Counted from the stretch's first letter, positions 33,884 to 43,569 are shown. The stretch: 64,000 nucleotides of DNA from Sinomonas atrocyanea (GCF_001577305.1 NZ_CP014518.1:62001-126000), one strand, 5' to 3'. Translations and numbers: made by a program. Notes: generated by a model not told the origin, from the sequence alone.

Positions 33884-35233
33884 ATGACGGAAACCCTGGA
33901 CCATGTCCGCGCCCAGCTCTCCGACGCGCTCATCGAGGACGCGTCCACCGGAACCTACCGGGCCAAGCGCAGCATCTTCACCGACGAGGAGCTGTTCGAG
34001 CTCGAGATGAAGTACATCTTCGAGGGGAACTGGGTCTACCTCGCCCACGAGAGCCAGATCCCCGAGGTCGGGGACTACTTCACCACCTACATCGGCCGCC
34101 AGCCGGTCGTGATCTCCCGCGCCAAGGACGGCGAGTTCCACGCGCACATCAACGCGTGCAGCCACCGCGGCGCGATGCTGTGCCGCCGGAAGACGGACAA
34201 CCGCACCACCTTCACCTGCCCGTTCCACGGCTGGACGTTCTCCAACAACGGCAAGCTGCTCAAGGTCAAGGACCCCAAGGGCGCCGGCTACCCGGAGCAG
34301 TTCAACAAGGAGGGCTCGCACGACCTCACCAAGGTGGCCCGGTTCGAGAGCTACCGGGGCTTCCTCTTCGGCAGCATCAACCCGGACGTCAAGCCGCTCG
34401 CGGACCACCTCGGCGAGGCCGCCAAGGTGATCGACCTGATCGTGGACCAGTCGCCCGAGGGCCTCGAGGTGCTCCGCGGAGCCTCCACCTACACCTACGA
34501 CGGCAACTGGAAGGTCCAGGCCGAGAACGGCGCGGACGGCTACCACGTCTCCGCCACCCACTGGAACTACGCGGCCACCACGGCCCGGCGCGGCACGGGG
34601 GAGTCGGCCAACGAGACCAAGGCCATGGACGCCGGCACGTGGGGCAAGCAGGGCGGGGGCTACTACTCGTTCGAGCACGGCCACCTGCTCCTGTGGATGT
34701 GGTGGGGGAACCCCGAGGACCGCCCCAACTTCGACAAGCGCGAGGAATGGAGCCAGCAGTTCGGCGCCGAGCGCGCGGAGTTCATGATCGGCGCCTCCCG
34801 CAACCTCTGCCTCTACCCGAACGTCTACCTCATGGACCAGTTCAGCTCGCAGATCCGCCACTTCCGGCCGATCTCCGTGGACAAGACCGAGGTGACGATC
34901 TACTGCATCGCCCCGAAGGGCGAATCCGCCGAGGCGCGCGCCAACCGCATCCGCCAGTACGAGGACTTCTTCAACGCCACGGGCATGGCCACTCCCGACG
35001 ACCTCGAGGAGTTCCGCTCCTGCCAGAAGACCTACCTCGCCACCGCCGCGCCGTGGAATGACATGAGCCGCGGCCAGGCCCACCAGATCACCGGCCCCGA
35101 CGAGACGGCGAAGGGCCTCGGCCTCAACCCTGTCTCGAGCGGGGTGAAGACCGAGGACGAAGGCCTGTACCCGATCCAGCACGGCTACTGGCGCGAGTGC
35201 ATGCGGGCGGCCGTCGAGGCCGAGTCCCGCTGA
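33884..35233 (+). CDS. benA: Benzoate 1,2-dioxygenase large (alpha) subunit
   Basis: The 449-residue subunit has the Rieske motif C-S-H-R-G near residue 95 and C-P-F-H-G-W about 17 residues later. The mononuclear iron site includes D-G-Y-H-V-S-A-T-H. With BenB it hydroxylates benzoate to the 1,2-cis-diol. The ATG at 33884 has AGGGAG upstream. It is the first gene of benABCD. Confidence 0.95.
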   Translation: MTETLDHVRAQLSDALIEDASTGTYRAKRSIFTDEELFELEMKYIFEGNWVYLAHESQIPEVGDYFTTYIGRQPVVISRAKDGEFHAHINACSHRGAMLCRRKTDNRTTFTCPFHGWTFSNNGKLLKVKDPKGAGYPEQFNKEGSHDLTKVARFESYRGFLFGSINPDVKPLADHLGEAAKVIDLIVDQSPEGLEVLRGASTYTYDGNWKVQAENGADGYHVSATHWNYAATTARRGTGESANETKAMDAGTWGKQGGGYYSFEHGHLLLWMWWGNPEDRPNFDKREEWSQQFGAERAEFMIGASRNLCLYPNVYLMDQFSSQIRHFRPISVDKTEVTIYCIAPKGESAEARANRIRQYEDFFNATGMATPDDLEEFRSCQKTYLATAAPWNDMSRGQAHQITGPDETAKGLGLNPVSSGVKTEDEGLYPIQHGYWRECMRAAVEAESR

Positions 35234-35259
35234 CCTGCAGGCACCAGAAGGAGAACCCC

Positions 35260-35778
35260 ATGACGCTCATGACCACGATCGTTCCCGGGACCATCGGGCT
35301 CGAGGACATCCGCCAGTTCCTCTACCGCGAGGCCGGCTTCCTCGACGACCGCGAGTTCGACCGCTGGGTCGACTGCTACCACCCCGAGGCCGAGTTCTGG
35401 ATGCCCGCGTGGGCCGACGACGACACGCTCACCGAGGACCCGCAGCGCGAGATCTCGCTCATCTACTACCCCAACCGCGGCGGCCTCGAGGACCGGGTCT
35501 TCCGCATCAAGACCGAGCGCTCGGGTGCCACGAGCCTCCCCGACCCGCGCACCGGCCACAACATCACCAACGTCGAGATCCTGCGCCAGGAGGGCGACCT
35601 CGTCGACGTCCGCTTCAACTGGTTCACGCTCTACTACCGCTACAACACGGTGGACACGTACTTCGGGGTCTCGTTCTACACGATCGACTTCTCCGGCACG
35701 CAGCCGGTGATCACCAAGAAGAAGGTGGTCCTCAAGAACGACTACATCCACCACGTCGTGGACATCTACCACATCTAG
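35260..35778 (+). CDS. benB: Benzoate 1,2-dioxygenase small (beta) subunit
   Basis: The 172-residue protein has the SnoaL/NTF2-like beta-subunit fold of ring-hydroxylating dioxygenases (QFLYREAGFLDDREFDRWVD, then HNITNVEI and FGVSFY). It has no catalytic centre and completes the alpha3beta3 oxygenase. AGAAGGAG precedes the ATG at 35260. It begins 26 bases after benA and ends 12 bases before benC. Confidence 0.93.
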   Translation: MTLMTTIVPGTIGLEDIRQFLYREAGFLDDREFDRWVDCYHPEAEFWMPAWADDDTLTEDPQREISLIYYPNRGGLEDRVFRIKTERSGATSLPDPRTGHNITNVEILRQEGDLVDVRFNWFTLYYRYNTVDTYFGVSFYTIDFSGTQPVITKKKVVLKNDYIHHVVDIYHI

Positions 35779-35790
35779 GAAGGACCAGTC

Positions 35791-36861
35791 ATGACTGCGA
35801 ACACTGGGCACAGCGTCGCGCTCTCCTTCGAGGACGGCGTCACCCGCTTCATCAGCGTCACCCCCGGCCAGACGGTCGCCGACGCCTCCTACCGGGCGCG
35901 GATCAACATCCCGCTCGACTGCCGCGACGGCGCCTGCGGCACCTGCAAGGCCTTCTGCGAGTCCGGCTCCTACGACGGCGGCGACTACATCGAGGAGGCC
36001 CTCACCGAGGACGAGGCCGACGCCGGCTACTGCCTCCCGTGCCAGATGACGCCCGAGAGCGACCTCGTCCTGCGGATCTCCGGCACCGCCGAGATGGCCA
36101 AGAGCGGCGTGGGCCGCTTCACCGCCACCATCGAGCAGCTCCACTGGTACGCGGACAACACCGCGGGCCTCACCCTCTCCGTGGAGGACCGGGAGCAGCT
36201 GGCCTACCTTCCCGGCCAGTACATGAACGTCCTCGTGCCGGGCACGGACCAGCAGCGCAGCTACTCGTTCAGCAGCGGCCCCGACGCCGAGCAGCTCACC
36301 TTCCTGATCCGCACCGCCCCGGACGGGGCCATGACCACCTACCTCAAGGAACGCGCCGCGGTGGGCGACACCCTCGTCCTCGAGGGACCCAAGGGCAGCT
36401 TCTTCCTCCGCGAGGTCAAGCGGCCGGTGCTCATGCTCGCCGGCGGCACGGGCATTGCGCCCCAGCTGGCCATGCTCGAGAAGATCGCCCAGGCAGCCGC
36501 CGGCGGGGCAGTCCCCGCGCACCCGATCCACCTCGCCTACGGCGCCACGTGGGACAAGGACCTCATCGAGGTCGAGGCCCTCGAGCGGTACGCGGCCGCC
36601 ATCCCCGGGTTCACGTTCAGCACCATCGTGGCCGACGCGGAGTCGCAGCACCCGCGCAAGGGCTACGTCACGCAGCACCTGCTGCCCGAGCACCTCAACG
36701 ACGGCGACGTGGACGTCTACCTCTGCGGGCCGCCGGCCATGGTCGACGCCGTGCGCCGCTACTTTGCGGGCGAGGGGATCGAGCCGGCGAACTTCTACTA
36801 CGAGCGGTTCGCCGTGGGCGCCGTCCCGGCCCCCGCGCTCGCCGGGGCGGGCGCCGCATGA
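35791..36861 (+). CDS. benC: Benzoate dioxygenase electron-transfer reductase
   Basis: The 356-residue reductase joins an N-terminal plant-type ferredoxin to an FAD/NADH module. The [2Fe-2S] ligands are in CRDGACGTCKAFC with the fourth Cys in YCLPCQ. The module has the R-S-Y-S-F-S-S flavin motif, GGTGIAPQ for NADH and a CGPPAMV end. It passes electrons from NADH to the Rieske centre. AGGAAGGA precedes the ATG. Its stop overlaps the benD start by 4 bases. Confidence 0.94.
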   Translation: MTANTGHSVALSFEDGVTRFISVTPGQTVADASYRARINIPLDCRDGACGTCKAFCESGSYDGGDYIEEALTEDEADAGYCLPCQMTPESDLVLRISGTAEMAKSGVGRFTATIEQLHWYADNTAGLTLSVEDREQLAYLPGQYMNVLVPGTDQQRSYSFSSGPDAEQLTFLIRTAPDGAMTTYLKERAAVGDTLVLEGPKGSFFLREVKRPVLMLAGGTGIAPQLAMLEKIAQAAAGGAVPAHPIHLAYGATWDKDLIEVEALERYAAAIPGFTFSTIVADAESQHPRKGYVTQHLLPEHLNDGDVDVYLCGPPAMVDAVRRYFAGEGIEPANFYYERFAVGAVPAPALAGAGAA

Positions 36862-37714
36862 GCAGCGCCGCGGGCGCGGCCCCAGAGACCGTGGTCGGGG
36901 CCGCCGCGTCCGTCCACCCCGGCCGGTTCGCCGGCAAGGCCGTGGTGATCACCGGCGCGGCCCAGGGCATCGGGCGGGCCGTGGCTGAGCGGATCGCGGC
37001 GGAGGGCGGCGAGGTCACCCTCGTGGACCGCGCGGACCTCGTCCACGAGGTGGCGGACGGGATCCGCGCCGGCGGGGCGGCCGACGGCGCCGCTGCCGCC
37101 GCCGCGCACGCCGTCACCGCCGACCTGGAGACGTTCGACGGCGCGCTGGCCGCCGTCGAGGCGGCCGTCGCCGCGGCGGGGCGCATCGACGTGGTGGTGA
37201 ACAACGTGGGCGGGACCATCTGGGCCAAGCCGTACGAGCACTACAGCCCCGAGGAGATCGAGAAGGAGGTGCGGCGCTCGCTGTTCCCCACCCTGTGGAT
37301 GTGCCGGGCCGCCCTGCCGCACCTCATCGGCCAGGGATCCGGCACGATCGTCAACGTCTCCTCCGTGGCCACCCGCGGCGTCAACCGCGTCCCGTACGCG
37401 GCGGCCAAGGGCGGGGTGCGGGCCATCACCACCGCGCTTGCCCTCGAGGCCGCCCCCACGGGGTGCGCGTCGTCGCCACCGCCCCGGGCGGCACCGACGC
37501 CCCGCCCCGCGCGGTCCAGCGCGGCCCGCTGCCCGCCACCGAGCAGGAACGGCAGTGGTACCAGCAGATCGTGGACCAGACGGTCGGCTCCTCCCTCCTG
37601 AAGCGGCACGGGACCCTGGCCGAGCAGGCGGCCGCCCTCTGCTTCCTCGCCTCGGACGAGGCCTCCTACATCACCGGCACGGTGCTGCCCGTCGCCGGGG
37701 GCGACCTCGGCTAG
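36858..37714 (+). pseudogene. benD: Benzoate cis-diol dehydrogenase, frameshifted
   Basis: The SDR begins VVITGAAQGIGRAVAE near residue 30 and has NNVGG and the catalytic Y-A-A-A-K. In frame it then runs into nonsense after ALALEAAPTG. The family continuation (GVRVVATAPGGTD, then YITGTVLPVAGGDLG) is in another frame up to 37714. One extra C in the C-run at about 37451-37456 would restore an intact enzyme of 285 residues. As written, benzoate cis-diol could not be converted to catechol by this gene. A base-calling error in a homopolymer is an alternative. Confidence 0.85.
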
Positions 37715-37750
37715 CTGCCGACGCCGGGCCGAGGACGCTAGCCTCGGAGG

Positions 37751-40588
37751 ATGGTGAACCCCCACGAGGACGTGGTTGCGCGCGCCCGGGAGCTGTCCGC
37801 CCTGGACGCCCTCCTGGGCGCTGCCCCCTGCGCCGTGGTCGAGGGGCCGGCGGGCATCGGGACGACGTCCCTGGCCAGGGCGTTCGCCGCGTCCCGCCCC
37901 GAGGCGGAGGTCCTCTGGGCCTCCGCCACGCCCTGGGAGCGGGCGCTGGACGGCGGCCTGCTCGCCCAGCTCGGCATCGTCCCCGACGGCGGGGGCACCG
38001 CGGCCGGGCCGAATCTGGCCCGACCCCCCGGCGGAGGCACCGACTCGTGGGGCCCCGGGGAACCGCCGGCGTGGCTGGCCGCGGGACGTGCCTGCCTGGA
38101 CCGCCTCGCCGCGCTCGCGGGCCGCGGCCCGGTGCTCGTGGTGCTCGATGCGCTCGAGCACGCCGACGCCCTGTCCCTCGAGGCCCTGGCCTTCGCGCTC
38201 CGCCGCCACCCGCCAGGGCTCCTCGTCCTGGCCACGTGCGGGCCCGCGGGAACCCGTCCCGGCAGCGCGGCGGCCGTCTTCGCCGACGCCGTGAGCGCCC
38301 GGCGGCTGCGCCTCGGGCCCCTCACCGTTGAGGGGCTGAAGGAGCTGGCCGCCGCCCGGTACGGGCTGGACCTCGCGGCCGGTGCGCTGAACGCGCTCTG
38401 GCGGGCCAGCCGGGGCATCCCGGAGCTGGCCCTCGAGGCGATCGCCGACGGGGTGGAGGAGGCCGGGGAGGCGCGGTTCGCCGCGGAGGGGCCGCGCGGC
38501 GTCGTGCGCTCCGTCGCCGCGCGCACCGCGGCTGCCCTCGCCGCCCTCCCGCCACAGGCCCGGGCCCTCGTCGAGGCGGCGAGCGTGCTCGGCGAGGCCC
38601 CGGACGCCGCCGATGCGGCGGCGCTGGCCGGCCTGCCCGACGACTCCGCGCTGCTCGAGGCGGCGGACGCGGCCTGGGCCGCGGGACTCCTCGAGTGCCA
38701 CACGGTGGCCGGGGGGCTCCGCCTCGCCTTCCCGGACGCGCTCGCCCGGGAGGCCGTGCACAGCGGGCTCGGACCACTGCGCGCGGCAGCCCTCCACGCC
38801 CGGGCCGCCGAGGCTGCCCGCACCACCGCGGAGCGGGTCCGCCACCTGGTCGCCGCGGCACCGACGCCCGACGCCGCCCTGGCCGCCACCGTGGACCGCC
38901 TCGCCGAGGAGGAGGCCGACTCGGGCGACTGGGGCGCGGCCGCCGATGCTCTGGTCGCGGCGGCGCGGCTGCACACCGACCCGGCGCTGCGCGAGGACCG
39001 GCTCGTGCGGGCGGCCGAGGCCATGGTGGCCGCCGGCGACCTCGAGCGGGCCGCCCCGCTGGCCCGGCAGATCGAGTCGCTGCCGGCGACCCCGGGCCGC
39101 GACGCCGCGCTTGCCTACTACGCGATCCACCGGGGGCAGGCGCGCCGGGCGGGGGCGCTGCTGGGCCGCGCCTGGGAGCACCGGTCCCCGGACTCCCCGG
39201 CGGACCTGTCCGCGCGCATCGCCCAGTACAGGGTCCTCGACGCCCTGGGCACCTGGGACGGCCGCGGCATGCTCGCCTGGACCGAGACGGCCGTGCGCCT
39301 CGCCGGGCCGGACAGCGCCGCCGGCATCGAGTCCCGTGCCATGCTGGGCCTCGCCCTCGGCTCGATGGGCCGGAGCGAGGAGGCCCGGCGCGCCTACGAC
39401 GAGCTCGCCGCGTCCCCGCACCTCGCAGCCCGCGACCAGCGCCTGCACCTCGGCCGGGGCTGGCTCGCGCTCGCCCTGGACGATCTCGACTCCGCGCGGC
39501 TCGAGCTGCGGGCGGCGATCCCTCCCGCGCCGCGGCCCGGCTCGCTGCGCATCGCGCTGTGGGCGCACGGCTGGCTCGCCCGGGCCGAGTTCGCGGCGGG
39601 ACGCTGGGACGACGCCCTCGCGACGGCGTACGCCGGCATCGCGCTGAACGGGCCGGTGGGCATGGACCTCGTGGCCCCGCTGCTGCACCTGACCGTGGCG
39701 CAGATCAGCGCCCTGCGGGGCCGGGCCGGCGAGGCGGCCGAGCACAGTGGCCGGGCCCAGGTGGGCCCGGAGGCCTACCCGGTCATGCAGGTGGCTGCGG
39801 CCATGGCGGCCGCGGCCGTCCACGAGAGCGTGGGGGACTACGCGGGGGTGCTGCGCGACTACGAGCCGGTGGTCCGGATGGATCGGTCCTCCGGGCTCGA
39901 TCAGCCGGGCTTCTGGCCCTGGCAGGACGTCTACGCGAACGCGCTGGTGATGGTCGGCGACCTGGACCGTGCCGATGCCTTCCTGGCCCCGCTCGAGGAC
40001 GCGGCCGCCTCCGCGGGCCACCGCAGCACCACGGCGCGCCTGGGCTCCGTGCGCGGCCGCCTCCTGGGAGCCCGGGGGCAGACCGACGAGGCCGTGCACA
40101 CGTTCGAGCAGGCCCTCGCGGCGATCGAGGGCCTGGCGCTCCCCTGGGGCGCCGCCCGCGTCCGCTTCGCCTACGGCCAGACCCTCCGCCGCGCCGGCAG
40201 GCGCCGGGACGCCACGGCCGTGCTCGCCCGGGCGCGGGACGGCTTCGCGGCCATCGGTGCGAGCGTCTACGTGGCCCGGTGCGAGCGGGAGCTCCAGGCC
40301 GCCGGCACCGGGGCGTTCCGGGTCCGCGCGGCCGGCCCGGCGGGGGAGGCCGATGAGTCCGCCGCGAGCGGCCCGGCTGCCGTGCCGTTCACGTCCCAGG
40401 AGGAGGCCGTCGCGCGGCTCGTGGCCGCCGGGCGGAGCAACCGCGAGGCCGCGCGGGAGCTCTTCGTCTCCGTCAAGACCGTGCAGTACCACCTCACCCG
40501 CATCTACGCGAAGCTGGGGATCGCGTCGAGGTCGGAGCTCGCAGCGGTCTACCGGTCCGGGGTCACGAGCGGGATTGATATCCCCTAG
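37751..40588 (+). CDS. benR: LuxR-family large ATP-binding regulator, BenR-like
   Basis: The 945-residue LAL-type protein has an N-terminal NTPase domain, a long helical TPR-like middle and a C-terminal LuxR HTH (SNREAARELFVSVKTVQYHL). Its place directly after benABCD matches BenR, the ben activator of Corynebacterium glutamicum. The P-loop reads GPAGIGTTS, so the Walker A lysine is Thr38. The Walker B region has LDALEHAD instead of LDDLHWAD. ATP binding is thus doubtful. The start is uncertain: GGAGG abuts the ATG at 37751, and GTG codons follow at 37754 and further in. Confidence 0.8.
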   Translation: MVNPHEDVVARARELSALDALLGAAPCAVVEGPAGIGTTSLARAFAASRPEAEVLWASATPWERALDGGLLAQLGIVPDGGGTAAGPNLARPPGGGTDSWGPGEPPAWLAAGRACLDRLAALAGRGPVLVVLDALEHADALSLEALAFALRRHPPGLLVLATCGPAGTRPGSAAAVFADAVSARRLRLGPLTVEGLKELAAARYGLDLAAGALNALWRASRGIPELALEAIADGVEEAGEARFAAEGPRGVVRSVAARTAAALAALPPQARALVEAASVLGEAPDAADAAALAGLPDDSALLEAADAAWAAGLLECHTVAGGLRLAFPDALAREAVHSGLGPLRAAALHARAAEAARTTAERVRHLVAAAPTPDAALAATVDRLAEEEADSGDWGAAADALVAAARLHTDPALREDRLVRAAEAMVAAGDLERAAPLARQIESLPATPGRDAALAYYAIHRGQARRAGALLGRAWEHRSPDSPADLSARIAQYRVLDALGTWDGRGMLAWTETAVRLAGPDSAAGIESRAMLGLALGSMGRSEEARRAYDELAASPHLAARDQRLHLGRGWLALALDDLDSARLELRAAIPPAPRPGSLRIALWAHGWLARAEFAAGRWDDALATAYAGIALNGPVGMDLVAPLLHLTVAQISALRGRAGEAAEHSGRAQVGPEAYPVMQVAAAMAAAAVHESVGDYAGVLRDYEPVVRMDRSSGLDQPGFWPWQDVYANALVMVGDLDRADAFLAPLEDAAASAGHRSTTARLGSVRGRLLGARGQTDEAVHTFEQALAAIEGLALPWGAARVRFAYGQTLRRAGRRRDATAVLARARDGFAAIGASVYVARCERELQAAGTGAFRVRAAGPAGEADESAASGPAAVPFTSQEEAVARLVAAGRSNREAARELFVSVKTVQYHLTRIYAKLGIASRSELAAVYRSGVTSGIDIP

Positions 40589-40691
40589 CTCTTGATAGGG
40601 CTCGTTTGGGTATTTCCCTCGACACAACCGCGAGCCTAAGGTGAAACGGACAGCGGCCGGAGCGGGCTGCGGCCGACCACCAGGAGGACCG

Positions 40692-41645
40692 ATGGAGACC
40701 AGGCACCTGCGCTACTTCATCGCCGTCGCCGAGGAGCGCCACTTCGGCCGCGCCGCCCAGCGCCTCCACATGGCCCAGCCCCCGCTGTCGCAGCAGATCA
40801 GGCAGCTCGAGGAGCAGCTGGGCACCCAGCTGTTCGAGCGCACCACCCGCAGAGTAGAGCTCACCCCCGCCGGCGAGCTCCTCCTCGACCGCGGCCGCCG
40901 CATCCTGCGGGACCTCGAGGAACTGGAATCGGACGTCGCCGAGGTGGGCGCGGGTGCCGCCGGGGTGATCAGGATCGGGCTCTCCGGTTCCGCGACCTAC
41001 CGCCTGCTGCCCGCCCTCGTGAAGAGGGCCCGCACCGAGCTGCCGGGCCTCAAGCTCAGCGTGCACGGCGAGATGCTCACCCCGCACATGGTCGCCGGGC
41101 TCGAGGAGGGGAGCCTCGACGTCGCGGTGCTCCGGCCGCCGGTGGACTCGCCCGAGGTGGCCCTCGCCCCGCTCGAGCAGGACCGCCTCGTCGCGGCGCT
41201 GCCCGCCGGCTCGCCGTGGGCCGACCGCACCGAGCTCGACCTCCGCGACCTCGCGGACGAGCCGTTCGTCGGCTACCCGGCGGACTCCGTGGTCACCCGG
41301 ATCTTCCGCGAGGCCTGCCGCGCCGAGGGCTTCACGCCCCGGGTGGTGCAGGAGGCCGCCGAGACCTCCACCCTCCTCTCCCTCGTCGCCGCCGGCATGG
41401 GGACGGCGCTCGTGCCCATGGCCTCGCGCATCCTCTCGATCGAGGGCATCGTCTTCCGCCCGCTCGCGCACCCGCCCGCCGTCGACCTCGCCGTCGCCTG
41501 GCGCGCAGGCGAGGAGACGCCGCTCGTGCGGCGGTTCCTCGAACTGTTCGACACCGTCCCGGCACCCGGGCGGGCTCCCCGCGGGACCCGGCCCCTCGCC
41601 GTCGTCCGCCCACCCCTTGCCCAGGAGGCCGCGCGTGAAGATTGA
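40692..41645 (+). CDS. catR: LysR-family regulator of catechol catabolism
   Basis: The 317-residue LysR protein has the N-terminal winged HTH (LRYFIAVAEERHFGRAAQRL, then PPLSQQIRQLEEQLG) and an effector domain with VAAGMGTALVP. The ATG at 40692 follows AGGAGG. It reads directly into catB, overlapping it by 11 bases, rather than diverging as CatR regulators usually do, so it is probably in the same transcript. The likely inducer is cis,cis-muconate; this is inferred from position. Confidence 0.8.
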   Translation: METRHLRYFIAVAEERHFGRAAQRLHMAQPPLSQQIRQLEEQLGTQLFERTTRRVELTPAGELLLDRGRRILRDLEELESDVAEVGAGAAGVIRIGLSGSATYRLLPALVKRARTELPGLKLSVHGEMLTPHMVAGLEEGSLDVAVLRPPVDSPEVALAPLEQDRLVAALPAGSPWADRTELDLRDLADEPFVGYPADSVVTRIFREACRAEGFTPRVVQEAAETSTLLSLVAAGMGTALVPMASRILSIEGIVFRPLAHPPAVDLAVAWRAGEETPLVRRFLELFDTVPAPGRAPRGTRPLAVVRPPLAQEAARED

Positions 41646-42738
41646 GCGCATCGAAGCGATCCCCTACGCGATCCCGTACACCCACCCGCTGAGGTTCGCG
41701 AGCGGGGAGGTGCACGCCGCGGAGCACGTGCTGGTCCGGATCCACACGGACGAGGGGGCCGTGGGCATCGCCGACGCCCCGCCGCGGCCGTACACGTACG
41801 GGGAGACGCAGGAGTCCATCATCGCCGTGGTGCGCGACCTGTTCGCCCCGCAGCTGGTGGGCCTCGACCCGCTCGACCGCGAGAAGGCCCAGCGGATCAT
41901 GGGCCGCACGGTCCACAACGCGACCGCCAAGGGCGCGATCGACATCGCCCTGTGGGACCTCGTGGGGAAGGCCCTCGCGGTGCCCGTGCACCGGCTCCTC
42001 GGCGGGTACGCCGAGGGCATGCGCGTGGCGCACATGCTCGGCTTCCGGCCCGCGCCGGAGCTGCTCGAGGAGGCCCTCCGCTTCCGTGAGCAGTACGGGG
42101 TCACCACCTTCAAGCTCAAGACCGGCCGGCGGCCGCTGGCCCTCGACGTCGAGGCGGCGCGGGTCCTGCGCGAGGGCCTCGGCGACGAGGCCGAGATCTA
42201 CCTCGACGCCAACCGGGGCTGGAGCGCCAACGAGGCCCTGGAGGTGCTGCGCCGTACCGAGGGCCTGGGCCTGTGCGCCCTCGAGGAGCCCTGCGACGCG
42301 GCGGAGGCGATGGGCCGCCGGCGGCTCGTGCAGCACTCGCCGATCCCGATCGTGGGCGACGAGTCGGTGCCCACCCCGGGCGACGTCTCCCGCGAGCTCC
42401 TCTCCGGCGGCTGCACCGCGGTCTGCATCAAGACCGCCCGCAGCGGCTTCACCCAGGCCGCCGAGATCCTCGGCCTGTGCACCGGGCTCGGGGTGGACGT
42501 GACCATGGGCAACCAGATCGACACCCAGATCGGGTCGCTCGCGACCGTCACCTTCGGAGCCGCCCACGAGGCGAGCCAGCGCCGCGCCGGAGAGCTCTCC
42601 AACTTCCTCGACATGGCCGACGACCTCCTCGCCGAGCCGCTCGAGATCCGCGACGGCGCCCTGCGCGCCCGCGAGGCGCCCGGCGTGGGCGCCGAGATCG
42701 ATGAGGCCAAGCTGGGCCGCTACCGCCAAGATTCCTAG
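41635..42738 (+). CDS. catB: Muconate cycloisomerase
   Basis: The 367-residue enolase-superfamily enzyme has the K-x-K base motif in TFKLKTG. The magnesium ligands are in YLDAN (Asp), LEEPC (Glu) and VGDES (Asp), and the second lysine is in VCIKTARSG. It converts cis,cis-muconate to muconolactone. The GTG at 41635 has AGGAGG 6 bases upstream. It sits between catR and catC, as expected for the catechol branch. Confidence 0.92.
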   Translation: MKIERIEAIPYAIPYTHPLRFASGEVHAAEHVLVRIHTDEGAVGIADAPPRPYTYGETQESIIAVVRDLFAPQLVGLDPLDREKAQRIMGRTVHNATAKGAIDIALWDLVGKALAVPVHRLLGGYAEGMRVAHMLGFRPAPELLEEALRFREQYGVTTFKLKTGRRPLALDVEAARVLREGLGDEAEIYLDANRGWSANEALEVLRRTEGLGLCALEEPCDAAEAMGRRRLVQHSPIPIVGDESVPTPGDVSRELLSGGCTAVCIKTARSGFTQAAEILGLCTGLGVDVTMGNQIDTQIGSLATVTFGAAHEASQRRAGELSNFLDMADDLLAEPLEIRDGALRAREAPGVGAEIDEAKLGRYRQDS

Positions 42739-42748
42739 GGGGATCCCG

Positions 42749-43027
42749 ATGCTGTACCTGGTCCGCATGGACGTCCGCCTGCCCGCGGACATGCCGCCCG
42801 CGCAGGCGGCGGAGATCAAGTCCCGCGAGAAGGCCTATTCCCAGTCGCTCCAGCGGGACGGGCGCTGGCCGCACCTGTGGCGCGTCGCCGGGGAGTACGC
42901 GAACTATTCTGTCTTCGACGTCGAGGGCCACGACGAGCTGCACGAGCTCCTCTCGAGCCTGCCGCTCTTCCCCTACATGGACATCGACGTGACGCCGCTG
43001 GCGCGCCACCCCTCCGCGATCGCCTGA
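42749..43027 (+). CDS. catC: Muconolactone delta-isomerase
   Basis: The 92-residue protein has the family features: an N-terminal M-x-V-x-L-P strand, R-E-K-A-Y-S-Q-S-L-Q-R-D-G-x-W, and W-R-V-A-G-x-Y-x-N. The C-terminal S-L-P-L-F-P-Y-M is also conserved. It isomerises muconolactone to beta-ketoadipate enol-lactone. It begins 10 bases after catB. No catD/pcaD gene is present in the window, so the pathway continues elsewhere. Confidence 0.95.
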   Translation: MLYLVRMDVRLPADMPPAQAAEIKSREKAYSQSLQRDGRWPHLWRVAGEYANYSVFDVEGHDELHELLSSLPLFPYMDIDVTPLARHPSAIA

Positions 43028-43038
43028 AACTTGTAGTG

Positions 43039-43077
43039 CCGCAAGCTTTGCGGACCCGCAAGGGGAGGGCGGATACT
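43039..43077 (+). promoter_or_regulatory. Promoter/operator of the MarR gene (site D)
   Basis: The inverted repeat TTGCGGACCCGCAA (43048-43061) overlaps a second one, CCGCAAGCTTTGCGG (43039-43053), giving three TTGCGG half-sites. TTGCGG at 43048 can act as -35 and GATACT at 43072-43077 as -10. The ATG at 43084 follows 6 bases later, a leaderless geometry. The arrangement matches sites A, B and C and suggests autoregulation by the MarR protein. Confidence 0.6.
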
Positions 43078-43083
43078 GGAGCG

Positions 43084-43569
43084 ATGGAGAAGACCGGGTT
43101 CCGCACGCGCCGCGACCAGGTGGACGCCGTGATGCGCGCCGCCGACGTCCTGCTGCGCGTCGCCGCGACCTCGGTGGTGGAGGTCGAGGACCTGGTCACC
43201 ACCCCCCAGCTGCGCGTCCTCGTGTTCCTCAGCTTCCGCGGCCCGCAGAACCTCGGGGCGGTGGCGCGCGAGCTCGGGGTGCACGCCTCGAACGCGACCC
43301 GCACGTGCGATCGGCTCGTCGCCGCCGGCTTCGTGAGCCGCCGGGACGATCCCGCGGACCGGCGGTTCCTCCAGCTGGACCTCACCCCCAGGGGGCGGGA
43401 GCTCGTGGAGACCGTGATCGAGCACCGCCGGCGCGCCATCGCGGACGTGATCAGCAACGTGCCCGCGGACTCGCGGGAGGCGGTCGCCACGGCGATGGCC
43501 GCGTTCGCCGACGCCGGCGGCGGGCTGGGCACGGAGGACGGCCGGTTCACGCTCGGCCTCGGCGGCTGA
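43084..43569 (+). CDS. MarR-family transcriptional regulator
   Basis: The 161-residue protein has the MarR winged helix: LRVLVFLSFRGPQNLGAVARE, then SNATRTCDRLVAAGFVSRRD with the wing PADRRFLQLDLT. It lies downstream of catC but has its own promoter with a triple TTGCGG site. It may therefore control a separate regulon including the sigma factor at 29177 and the sugar genes at 45966 and 46134 rather than catechol genes. Confidence 0.85.
   Translation: MEKTGFRTRRDQVDAVMRAADVLLRVAATSVVEVEDLVTTPQLRVLVFLSFRGPQNLGAVARELGVHASNATRTCDRLVAAGFVSRRDDPADRRFLQLDLTPRGRELVETVIEHRRRAIADVISNVPADSREAVATAMAAFADAGGGLGTEDGRFTLGLGG

Noticed and set aside
35409..36857. Long upstream extension of the benD frame through benB and benC
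   Set aside because: The residues before the ATG at 36858 are an off-frame translation of benB/benC with no domain similarity.
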